A stretch of DNA of 6,829 bases from Acidobacteriota bacterium (GTDB taxonomy: Bacteria; Acidobacteriota; Blastocatellia; Pyrinomonadales; Pyrinomonadaceae). Below, piece after piece: positions 1 to 5,521 of the stretch. The notes under the pieces were generated by a model. That model was given only the letters and a program-made list of their open reading frames with translations, searched no databases and was not told where the DNA came from. Positions within the stretch are counted from its first letter, which is position 1; each line of letters begins with the position of its first letter. The translations under genes were made by a program, and so were the position numbers. Location of the stretch: assembly GCA_003222935.1 (NCBI GenBank), contig QHXL01000571.1:1-6829 (forward strand), in the 5' to 3' direction.

Positions 1-560
1 TTCAACAATTTCTTGCTTTGATAAATTGTGGCGGAATTGTCGGATGATTGCTGAGTCTTTTGACCCGCTAACCGCAAGAGATCATTCCGGCATTCCTCAC
101 TATGAGTTCAGACAAACACAATTGGTTCTGACTGTTGCTCAGTATCTAATTAAACCCTCATTGCGAGACACCTAACACCAATACCCGACCAAATTGATTG
201 GAGCGGTAAGAGCTGCTTTGCGATTCTGGAATTGTTGAAGTTTCCAAAGCCGCTTTTCACCCCGCGTGCTGTTCGCTGTTAGTTTAAATCGCTAGCGCGA
301 AGCTCGTCCCTGCATCCCGTCGATATCGCTGGTCCAATGCTCGTTCTTTTGTTGCTTTTCTGCGCAATCTGCCCGCCCGCAAGCATTGATGGCTGTGATA
401 ACTTAATCAATCTCTCACTTGAATCCGTTCAAAGTCATGCCTGTTTTACACAACAGTTCTGTCAATGTTGACAGTTACGCTCCGATCACACCCTCGGTAG
501 ACTCCAAACCGGTACTCTCCAAATAGCAGTCTCAAAACGTGATCAGGACACAGTGCTCAT
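1..560. other. Gene-free leader upstream of the barrel gene
   Basis: I find no convincing coding sequence on either strand: every frame is closed by frequent stops and nothing translates into a recognisable family. No tRNA-like or rRNA-like stretch was recognised. The only strong signal is the palindrome at 455-475. A short dyad (TCAGA at 108-112 with TCTGA at 126-130) and an 8-bp palindrome CGCTAGCG at 290-297 are too small to interpret. The stretch is unusually long for a simple promoter region, so it may also hold the decayed end of an upstream gene or an untranslated leader; I cannot tell which. Confidence 0.6.
455..475. promoter_or_regulatory. Palindromic operator candidate, copy 1
   Basis: The core at 459-474 is CTGTCAATGTTGACAG, a perfect inverted repeat with 7-bp arms (CTGTCAA / TTGACAG) around a 2-nt centre. 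A copy matching at 19 of 21 positions lies at 3646-3666, before the second gene block. The site ends 86 bp before the barrel start codon. The hexamer ACAGTT occurs at 453-458 and again at 471-476, so direct-repeat half-sites overlap the dyad. The right arm contains TTGACA, which resembles a -35 box, but no good -10 lies 16-18 bp downstream; the nearest candidate, TAGACT at 498-503, is 24 bp away. I read it as the binding site of a dimeric regulator. The regulator's family is unknown. Confidence 0.6.
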
Positions 561-1490
561 ATGTTTCTCCGCAAGACATTCAAAGTAGTTTTCGTAGGCG
601 CAGCATTATCGCTAATGCTGACGACAAGCTCAGCACAACAACTGCATAACGATGAGACAAACTTTCAAATCAAGAAAGAACCGACAGACGCCGCCTATTC
701 AAAGAATATCGCCACGACCAATGACGTCAGTTCCGCTAGCACACTCAGTCAAAAATTAGAGAAGAACTGGAAATTCTTTGCGGATTTAAAGGCACGCGCA
801 TTCAAGGGGAATGCAGAAGGCACAACCAGCGTTTCGCAGAAGCCGACAGCCGCAGAAGACACGGCAGAATTATCCAAAAAACTTTCAAATCCGGTTGCAT
901 CGTTAATCAGCTTTCCGATTCAAGCCAGTTTTGACTTTGGCATGGGCACGGGCAGTGGTTGGCGCAGTACCACGAATATCCAGCCAGTGATTCCGATAGC
1001 GCTGAATGCGAAGTGGAACCTGATTTCGCGCACGATTGTACCGATTATCCACCAGGGCAATGTCGTGTCGCCGGGCACGAGCCAGAACGGCCTGGGCGAC
1101 ATTGTTCAGAGCCTCTTTTTCTCGCCGAACAAGAGTGAGCCGTTCATCTGGGGTATTGGACCGGCAATACTAATCCCTTCAGCAACGAACAAGTTCCTCG
1201 GCAGCAAACAGCTGGGACTTGGACCAACAGTTGTCTTGTTGAAGCAGCAGCACGGTTGGACAGTAGGCGTACTGTGGAATCACCTCTGGCGAGTAGCTGG
1301 CGGAAGTGGGCGGTCCAAGGTAAACGCAGACTTCATTCAACCATTTCTGAGTTATGGCACGAAGGATGGTTGGACTTACTCACTCAACACTGAATCGACG
1401 TATGACTGGACCGGTAACCACTGGGCGCCTACGACTGGACCGGCAACCACTGGGCAGTGCCCATACACTTTACCGTTTCGAAGATCGTGA
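561..1490 (+). CDS. Outer-membrane beta-barrel protein ('neuromedin U'/phenol MetA-like), frameshifted near C-terminus
   Basis: Residues 1-25 form a signal peptide with a basic start, a hydrophobic core and an SSA|Q cleavage site. Residues 30-110 are polar and low in structure cues. From about residue 113 the protein has alternating aromatic/polar strands typical of an outer-membrane barrel, including WGIGPAILIPSAT, LGLGPTVVLL and NTESTYDWTGNHW. These motifs are characteristic of bacterial proteins commonly annotated as 'neuromedin U' or as transporter/phenol_MetA_deg-like barrels; the 'neuromedin' name is a misnomer and the transported substrate is unknown. The first 280 codons read normally. 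A 29-nt imperfect tandem duplication at 1401-1458 then throws the frame, so the last 20 or so residues to the stop at 1488-1490 are out of frame. The true C-terminus is encoded at 1430-1612. CAGGA at 544-548 is a weak, distant ribosome site. This is the first gene of a probable barrel-TolC-DUF202 unit. Confidence 0.75.
   Translation: MFLRKTFKVVFVGAALSLMLTTSSAQQLHNDETNFQIKKEPTDAAYSKNIATTNDVSSASTLSQKLEKNWKFFADLKARAFKGNAEGTTSVSQKPTAAEDTAELSKKLSNPVASLISFPIQASFDFGMGTGSGWRSTTNIQPVIPIALNAKWNLISRTIVPIIHQGNVVSPGTSQNGLGDIVQSLFFSPNKSEPFIWGIGPAILIPSATNKFLGSKQLGLGPTVVLLKQQHGWTVGVLWNHLWRVAGGSGRSKVNADFIQPFLSYGTKDGWTYSLNTESTYDWTGNHWAPTTGPATTGQCPYTLPFRRS
1401..1458. repeat. 29-nt imperfect tandem duplication that breaks the barrel gene
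   Basis: Copy 1 is 1401-1429 and copy 2 is 1430-1458; they match at 24 of 29 positions. Over the first 26 positions the only differences are TAT/TAC and GGT/GGC, both silent third-codon changes encoding Y-D-W-T-G-N-H-W-A in each copy. The last three positions differ (GCC against AGT). Because 29 is not a multiple of 3, the downstream reading frame is lost. Removing one copy restores a single frame through to 1612. Confidence 0.9.
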
Positions 1491-1612
1491 GATTCGGGAG
1501 GCAGCCGATCAGTTTCGGTGGGACTCTGCGTTGTTGGGCCACAAGTCCGAGTGGCGGTCCAGAAGGTTGCGGACCGCGAATCGTCGTGACGGCATTGTTT
1601 CCGAAGAAATGA
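1430..1612 (+). pseudogene. Displaced C-terminal 60 codons of the barrel protein
   Basis: Read in the frame of the second repeat copy, this stretch gives YDWTGNHWAVPIHFTV, then a segment with GRQPISFGG and CWATSPSGGPEGCGPR, and ends IVVTALFPKK before a TGA at 1610-1612. This is the normal ending of the family: a Gly/Pro-rich loop with paired cysteines followed by a final membrane strand ending near the C-terminus. Joined to codons 1-280 of the upstream frame, it gives an intact protein of 340 residues. There is no start codon or ribosome site of its own at the junction, so as written it would not be translated. The TolC gene begins 81 bp downstream. Confidence 0.85.
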
Positions 1613-1681
1613 GTCTCGCGCGTCTATACGCTTAACCATGATTCAGACATGCGTCCCTGATTTACCAAACGCAGACTCAGC

Positions 1682-1687
1682 AGGAGG
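1682..1687 (+). promoter_or_regulatory. Consensus ribosome binding site of the TolC-like gene
   Basis: A perfect AGGAGG lies 6 nt before the ATG at 1694. This fixes that start over the later in-frame ATG at 1754, which sits nearer the hydrophobic core of the signal peptide. Confidence 0.85.
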
Positions 1688-1693
1688 CTTGAA

Positions 1694-2878
1694 ATGAGAA
1701 TTATCAAAGCTAGAGGTGATAACCGTGTTCACGAAGCTCGTGGGCTCCTACGTATGATACTGGGTTTAGCGTTTTGTCTTATGGCGCCTCAGCTGGCCCT
1801 CGCCCAGGATTCCGGCGCCAGTCTTTTCGAATTCGTTCCTAAACCGGTAAAGCCGCCTACGACAGTAGCGAGCAGACAGCGCGCTGAGTTGCCGAACGTG
1901 AATCCGAGGGCCATTTCGTCGGTCGGAGTAGTTCGGACGATCACACTCGAGGAGGCCCAACAAGCGGCGTCCGGTCAGAATCCCATGGTGCGTCTCGGAC
2001 AATTACAAGTTGAAGTTGCCAAGCAAAACCGCCAGGTTTTTGAAGCGTCCTACTATCCCCAGATCAGTAGCACATTTTTGAATATGCACTTCAACAAGTT
2101 CATGGGCGAAGAGATTCAATTACGCCGCCCGCTCCAGGGAGTGACTAACACGCTCGGTTTTCCACTGCTCGGCAAGGATTCGACGCTCGCGGCCTTTACC
2201 CTGGTCCAACCTCTCACACCACTATTGAAAGTTCAGCAGGCTGTGAAAATCGCACGCGCCGACAAGAACATAGCCAAGGCCAAGGTAGGAATACCCATTT
2301 CTGCATCACTGCGGAATGTAGAGAAGAATTACTTTGACTTACTCATCGCGCAGCGGGAGTTGATCGCCGCCCAGGTCAAATCCCAGCGGGTCCAGGACAA
2401 ATCTTTATTAGCCAGCAATGGACCATCGATCCCGCTTTCAAGTGAACAACAGGCGGAGATGATTTCTACAGAAAAGCTACTGTTGGTCGCTCGGAGCAAA
2501 GTGCGAGAACTTGCAGCGTCTCTCAACGAAATGATTGGCCTGCCCGAGGACACGGAACTCGAACTAATCCCTCCTGCCACCGACTTTAAAACCGTCTCCC
2601 TACCAGAAGCTACTCAGAAAGCATTGGAGTCTAATCCCGAGGTAATCGAGGCTGAACAGACGGCGATCAAAGCTCGAGCCGGCCGCAGATTAGCGAAGCT
2701 GGATTATGTTCCGGACGTGGCAGTAGTTGGCGGATATGCATACCAGGCTAACACACTCCCGTTGTTGCCAAGGGACTTCAGCTTTATCGGAGTGATGGCT
2801 ACTTTCTCCATCTTTGATGGCGGCAAACGTGAGCACACCGTCAAACAACGCAACGCGCAGGTTGAAATCCCAAGTTGA
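1694..2878 (+). CDS. TolC-family outer-membrane efflux channel, N-terminal part (frameshifted)
   Basis: TolC-like proteins form trimeric channels that span the outer membrane and periplasm and complete tripartite efflux or type I secretion pumps. Residues 1-37 form a signal peptide with a long basic n-region and ALA|Q cleavage. The motif TLEEAQQAASGQNPMVRLG (about 83-101) is the usual opening of an OEP domain. Long amphipathic helices follow (about 100-290) with the Asn-Tyr-Phe helix motif near 210, and a second OEP repeat begins at about 303 (LPEATQKALESNPEV). The strand region VAVVGGYAYQ...FSFIGVMATFSIFDGGKR (about 340-378) is the second barrel hairpin. The frame breaks after residue 388 at a 13-nt duplication and ends in IPS. 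The remaining helix is encoded at 2871-3143, and the restored length of 478 residues is normal for the family. No membrane-fusion or inner-membrane pump gene is present in the window, so the cargo is unknown. Confidence 0.88.
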   Translation: MRIIKARGDNRVHEARGLLRMILGLAFCLMAPQLALAQDSGASLFEFVPKPVKPPTTVASRQRAELPNVNPRAISSVGVVRTITLEEAQQAASGQNPMVRLGQLQVEVAKQNRQVFEASYYPQISSTFLNMHFNKFMGEEIQLRRPLQGVTNTLGFPLLGKDSTLAAFTLVQPLTPLLKVQQAVKIARADKNIAKAKVGIPISASLRNVEKNYFDLLIAQRELIAAQVKSQRVQDKSLLASNGPSIPLSSEQQAEMISTEKLLLVARSKVRELAASLNEMIGLPEDTELELIPPATDFKTVSLPEATQKALESNPEVIEAEQTAIKARAGRRLAKLDYVPDVAVVGGYAYQANTLPLLPRDFSFIGVMATFSIFDGGKREHTVKQRNAQVEIPS

Positions 2879-2883
2879 AATGG
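2858..2883. repeat. 13-nt imperfect tandem duplication that breaks the TolC-like gene
   Basis: Copy 1 (2858-2870) is CAGGTTGAAATCC and copy 2 (2871-2883) is CAAGTTGAAATGG, matching at 10 of 13 positions. Copy 1 is in frame with the upstream half and copy 2 with the downstream half, and both encode Q-V-E. The one difference within those codons, CAG/CAA, is silent. The insertion adds 13 nt, so the upstream frame stops at 2876-2878. Dropping one copy restores an unbroken TolC helix reading NAQVEMAELG. Confidence 0.85.
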
Positions 2884-3143
2884 CCGAGCTGGGGGTGACG
2901 TTGACGAAAGCTAAGGTGTCGGCCGGTGTAAAGACCAGCTATCTCGAGATGGAACGCTCACGTGCGCTGAGCGAATTGTCCCGGCGGATGGTAGGTGCTT
3001 CTCAGGTTGTAAATGCGAGCTATCAGGAAAACGGCTCGGAAGCGAAAGAAGCCCGGGCAAACATGGAAGCAGAAATGTTTCGGGCTGAACGCGCATATCG
3101 CGAGGCCTATGGACGGCTGAAGGAACTGATGGGTGAGCACTAG
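2871..3143 (+). CDS. TolC-family channel, C-terminal helix fragment
   Basis: This frame reads QVEMAELGVTLTKAKV and continues through SAGVKTSYLEMERSRALSE to a TAG at 3141-3143. It is the long second-repeat coiled-coil helix pair and the C-terminal end of the TolC-like protein begun at 1694. The same frame is open a little further upstream, with an ATG at 2814, but that part overlaps the intact N-terminal frame and is a shadow. No ribosome site stands at the junction, so this fragment would be made only if the frameshift is not real. The DUF202 gene follows after 54 bp, probably in the same transcript. Confidence 0.82.
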   Translation, partial: QVEMAELGVTLTKAKVSAGVKTSYLEMERSRALSELSRRMVGASQVVNASYQENGSEAKEARANMEAEMFRAERAYREAYGRLKELMGEH

Positions 3144-3197
3144 AGACTTTGAAAAACTCGAAAACCATTTCAGCTTGAACTCTGAACAACTGGAGCC

Positions 3198-3617
3198 ATG
3201 ATGACTGCTGCTTCAACACAGAATCTGGATCCTAAAACTGAGATGGTTAAGGAGCGGACGGACTGGTCTGCTGTGAACACGCGCTTCGCTTCAGAGCGCA
3301 CTTTGATGGCTGTTGTCAGAACCTCACTCTCATTAATCAGCTTCGGGTTCACCATCTACAAAGTTTTTGAGGCGCTGCGACACGCAATGGAAGGGCCCAG
3401 GGTATTACCCGAACATGCGCCGCAGCGTCTTGGTTTGACGCTAGTTACTATCGGCATCGTGATACTCGTCGCGGGTTCCTACCAGCACTGGTTCTTTATG
3501 AAAGAGTTGCGGAAGGAAACAAATCAGAAGTTCCCGAGGTCTGTCTCGCTGCTTACTGCGATTCTGTTGGGACTGACTGGAATGGTTTTGTTCATGATGA
3601 TCCTGGCGCACCTTTGA
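3198..3617 (+). CDS. DUF202 (YidH-like) small inner-membrane protein
   Basis: The 139-residue product carries the DUF202 signature ERTLMAVVRTSLSLISFGF at 33-51. Three hydrophobic segments follow the usual plan: about 38-58, 78-98 and 116-138. The region from 20 to 35 (ERTDWSAVNTRFASERT) is polar and probably cytoplasmic. The biochemical function of DUF202 proteins is not established. The usual Trp in the family motif (A-W-x-R-T) is Val here at position 39. Two ATGs are adjacent (3198 and 3201). GGAG at 3192-3195 is only 2 nt from the first and 5 nt from the second, so initiation at 3201 (138 residues) is slightly favoured. The gene is intact, lies 54 bp after the TolC stop, and appears to close the first transcription unit. 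Confidence 0.85.
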   Translation: MMTAASTQNLDPKTEMVKERTDWSAVNTRFASERTLMAVVRTSLSLISFGFTIYKVFEALRHAMEGPRVLPEHAPQRLGLTLVTIGIVILVAGSYQHWFFMKELRKETNQKFPRSVSLLTAILLGLTGMVLFMMILAHL

Positions 3618-3883
3618 CCGCTGGTCTTGACACGTTTTTCATGAGAGTTCTGTCAGTTTTGACAGTAGCTAACGCTTAACTCAAATCCATATTATCGCGA
3701 GTCATACGGCTAAGTTGAAGTGCCCGCAATAAGAAGTCAGAGAGTCTTTTCGCATCGGTTTGTATGGACCAAGCTCGTGCATACCAAGAAGAAGGCCTTG
3801 CACGAACGCCGCAGCCTTTAACGCTATAAACGCCTGCGTTTCGTCGCTGAAACTCAACGAGCACGGAAAGGTAGACTGAGAAT
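3618..3883. other. Intergenic region before the sulfatase
   Basis: These 266 bp hold no credible gene. Besides the palindrome at 3646-3666 there is a short inverted repeat AAACGC-CT-GCGTTT at 3828-3841, about 45 bp before the sulfatase start, which could be a small hairpin in the leader or an operator. A TTGACA at 3627-3632 lacks a suitable -10. I see no stem followed by a T-run, so no intrinsic terminator is evident for the preceding unit. GGAAAGG at 3865-3871 is the likely ribosome site for the gene at 3884. Confidence 0.55.
3646..3666. promoter_or_regulatory. Palindromic operator candidate, copy 2
   Basis: The core at 3650-3665 is CTGTCAGTTTTGACAG: 6-bp perfect arms CTGTCA / TGACAG around a 4-nt centre. 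With its flanks it matches the element at 455-475 at 19 of 21 positions, and both differences fall in the centre of the dyad, leaving the arms fully conserved. It lies just after the DUF202 stop and 217 bp before the sulfatase start. A possible -10 (TATTAT, 3690-3695) lies 25 bp after the TTGACA of the right arm. The corresponding spacing in copy 1 is 24 bp, so both dyads would be centred roughly 43-44 bp before a start site, a position typical for an activator. That last step is inference. Confidence 0.6.
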
Positions 3884-4834
3884 ATGGCAACAAAAAAACC
3901 CAACATACTAATTCTATGGGGGGATGACATTGGCATCTGGAACGTCAGCCACTTCAGCCGTGGCAGCATGGGCTACCGGACGCCAAATATTGACCGCGTC
4001 GCACAGGAAGGCGTGACCTTCACTGATTACTACGCTCAACAGAGCTGCACAGCAGGCCGCGCCAGTTTCATCTGCGGCCAAAACCCAATCCGCACGGGCT
4101 TGACCAAGGTTGGAATGCCAGGCGCGACTGTTGGACTTCAGGCGGAAGACCCTACGATTGCTGAATTGCTGAAGCCGCTTGGTTATGCAACCGGCCAGTT
4201 TGGCAAGAACCATCTTGGCGACAGAAATGAATACTTACCAACAGTGCACGGTTTTGATGAGTTCTTCGGCAATCTCTATCACTTGAACGCCGAAGAAGAG
4301 CCGGAACTGCCCGACTATCCCAAGGACCCTGCTTTCAAAGCGAAATTCGGGCCACGTGGGGTGCTGCATTGCCTGGCAACGGACAATGACGATGCCACCG
4401 TTGACCCAAGATGGGGAAAGGTAGGGAAACAGAAAATAGAGGACACGGGACCACTCACCAAGAAGCGCATGGAAACCGTTGATGAGGAGATTACCGCGCG
4501 GGCCATCGAATGGATTGAGAAACAGGTTGCAGCTGATCAGCCGTTCTTCTGCTGGTACAACGCTACCGCCATGCACTTTCGCACCCACGTGGCTGAGAAG
4601 AACCTGGGCAAGAGTGGGCAGGACGAATACAGCGATCGCATGGTGGTCCATGACGAACAGATTGGAACAACACCTTCGTTATGTACTCGACGGATAACGG
4701 TCCGGAAAACGATACCTGGCCCGACGGAGCCAACACGCCGTACCGCGGACAGAAAGATACCAACTGGGAGGGCGGATGGCGCGTGCCTTCATTCGTACGG
4801 TGGCCTGGCAAGATCAAGGCTGGCTCAATTCTGA
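3884..4834 (+). CDS. Cys-type sulfatase, N-terminal part with catalytic cysteine (frameshifted)
   Basis: This is the alkaline-phosphatase-superfamily sulfatase fold (arylsulfatase type), which hydrolyses sulfate esters. NILILWGDD (7-15) supplies metal ligands D14 and D15. C55-T-A-G-R59 matches the C/S-x-P/A-x-R signature in which the Cys is converted to formylglycine. GKNHLGD (107-113) provides K108 and H110, and NATAMHF gives H231. Homology continues to about residue 261 (VVHDEQIG). After base 4665 the frame is wrong, so residues 262-316 are spurious. The expected linker of about 12 residues is missing, and the rest is encoded from 4666 in another frame. An in-frame TAG at 3872-3874 excludes an upstream start. 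The N-terminus MATKKPNI is not a signal peptide, so the enzyme looks cytoplasmic. A maturase fragment lies downstream at 6502-6829. Substrate is not predictable. Confidence 0.88.
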   Translation: MATKKPNILILWGDDIGIWNVSHFSRGSMGYRTPNIDRVAQEGVTFTDYYAQQSCTAGRASFICGQNPIRTGLTKVGMPGATVGLQAEDPTIAELLKPLGYATGQFGKNHLGDRNEYLPTVHGFDEFFGNLYHLNAEEEPELPDYPKDPAFKAKFGPRGVLHCLATDNDDATVDPRWGKVGKQKIEDTGPLTKKRMETVDEEITARAIEWIEKQVAADQPFFCWYNATAMHFRTHVAEKNLGKSGQDEYSDRMVVHDEQIGTTPSLCTRRITVRKTIPGPTEPTRRTADRKIPTGRADGACLHSYGGLARSRLAQF

Positions 4835-5394
4835 ATGGCATTGTTTCGCACATCGATATGCTGCCCACCATATTGTCAATTGCCGGAGGCGACCCTGACA
4901 TCAAGGAGAAGCTCCTTACTGGGTACAAAGCAGGAGACAAGACCTTCAAGGTGCATCTTGACGGCTACAACATGGTTCCGTACATCACGGGCGAGGTTAA
5001 AGAGAGTCCCAGGGAGTCCGTCTTCTACTTCAGCGACGATGGGGACGTAATGGCGGTTAGGGTTGGCGACTACAAGTTCAACCTGGAAATACAACTCGGT
5101 AATACGATGGCACTTTGGGGCGAGCCATTCAAAAAGCTTCGGGTGCCGTACATCTATAACATCCGGCGTGACCCATTTGAACGGGCCGACTTCAACTCAA
5201 ATACTTACTGGGACTGGATGGTAAATCACGTACCCCAGATGTACCTGATGCAGGACGTAGTGGCCGAGCAGATCGCAGGCTTTGCCGCGTTCCCACCGAG
5301 GCAAAAACCAGCCTCATTTAACCTGGACGCGGTGATGGCCCAGGTAACAGCCGCCACCGGAGCAGCCGCGAAAGCGAAGGGCGCCGGAAAGTAA
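4681..5394 (+). CDS. Sulfatase, C-terminal part
   Basis: This holds the second half of the same sulfatase. In this frame homology begins slightly before the ATG, at 4666 (NNTFV). MYSTDNGPE carries the second metal-ligand pair (D5, N6 counted from the ATG), and the Lys of YRGQKDTNWEGGWRVP (K25) is the usual active-site lysine. VRWPGKIKAGS, the SHIDMLPTIL motif and the DGYNMVPYITGE strand are typical of the C-terminal subdomain, as is the closing FPPRQKPASFNLDAVM. The Ala/Lys-rich tail ends at TAA 5392-5394. With the missing piece of about 37 nt put back, the whole enzyme would be about 515 residues, normal for the family. Every catalytic residue is present across the two fragments, so the gene is either very recently broken or broken only in the assembly. 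No good ribosome site precedes 4681. Confidence 0.85.
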   Translation: MYSTDNGPENDTWPDGANTPYRGQKDTNWEGGWRVPSFVRWPGKIKAGSILNGIVSHIDMLPTILSIAGGDPDIKEKLLTGYKAGDKTFKVHLDGYNMVPYITGEVKESPRESVFYFSDDGDVMAVRVGDYKFNLEIQLGNTMALWGEPFKKLRVPYIYNIRRDPFERADFNSNTYWDWMVNHVPQMYLMQDVVAEQIAGFAAFPPRQKPASFNLDAVMAQVTAATGAAAKAKGAGK

Positions 5395-5521
5395 CTACGA
5401 TCCGATAAACAAGAGTTTCGGCGGCTATGTGAACTGGATCGGGCTTCTCGGTAAAAATGCCAAGGAGCTCTCCCAGTTAGCGGCAGGAACGTTCCAGACC
5501 GAAGAAAGGAAAAAGAAATGA
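5393..5521 (+). pseudogene. Possible 3' end of an unidentified gene, stop overlapping the OmpA-like start
   Basis: The stretch between the sulfatase stop and the OmpA-like start is open in one frame and reads NYDPINKSFGGYVNWIGLL, then GKNAKELSQLAAGTFQTEER and KKK, ending at TGA 5519-5521. That stop overlaps the next ATG (ATGA), a classic translational-coupling arrangement. GC by codon position is about 43, 36 and 64 percent for positions 1, 2 and 3 over 42 codons, which is a coding-like pattern. There is no start codon with a ribosome site, and the frame runs back only into the sulfatase tail, so the 5' part of the gene would be missing. I do not recognise the family. Chance openness of a short frame is the alternative. 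Confidence 0.4.

Noticed and set aside
468..503. TTGACA (468-473) as a -35 box with TAGACT (498-503) as -10
   Set aside because: The spacer is 24 bp, far from the usual 16-18, so it is not a standard housekeeping promoter. It is kept only as a hint that an activator may replace -35 recognition.
1401..1458. Programmed ribosomal frameshifting in the barrel gene
   Set aside because: The frame change comes from a 29-nt duplicated coding segment. No slippery heptamer or downstream structure is evident, and removing one copy gives a normal protein.
1354..1635. Open frame of 93 codons overlapping the end of the barrel gene
   Set aside because: It lies in a frame used by neither half of the barrel gene, has an Arg-rich composition typical of an antisense or shifted frame, and matches no family. 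The adjacent frame from 1430 clearly encodes the conserved C-terminus.
3798..3830. TTGCAC and TATAAA as a sulfatase promoter
   Set aside because: The spacer is 21 bp and the -35 is weak, so I did not list it as a promoter.
4235..4651. Reverse-strand open frame of 138 codons within the sulfatase
   Set aside because: It overlaps the sulfatase region carrying conserved catalytic motifs and has no recognisable product.
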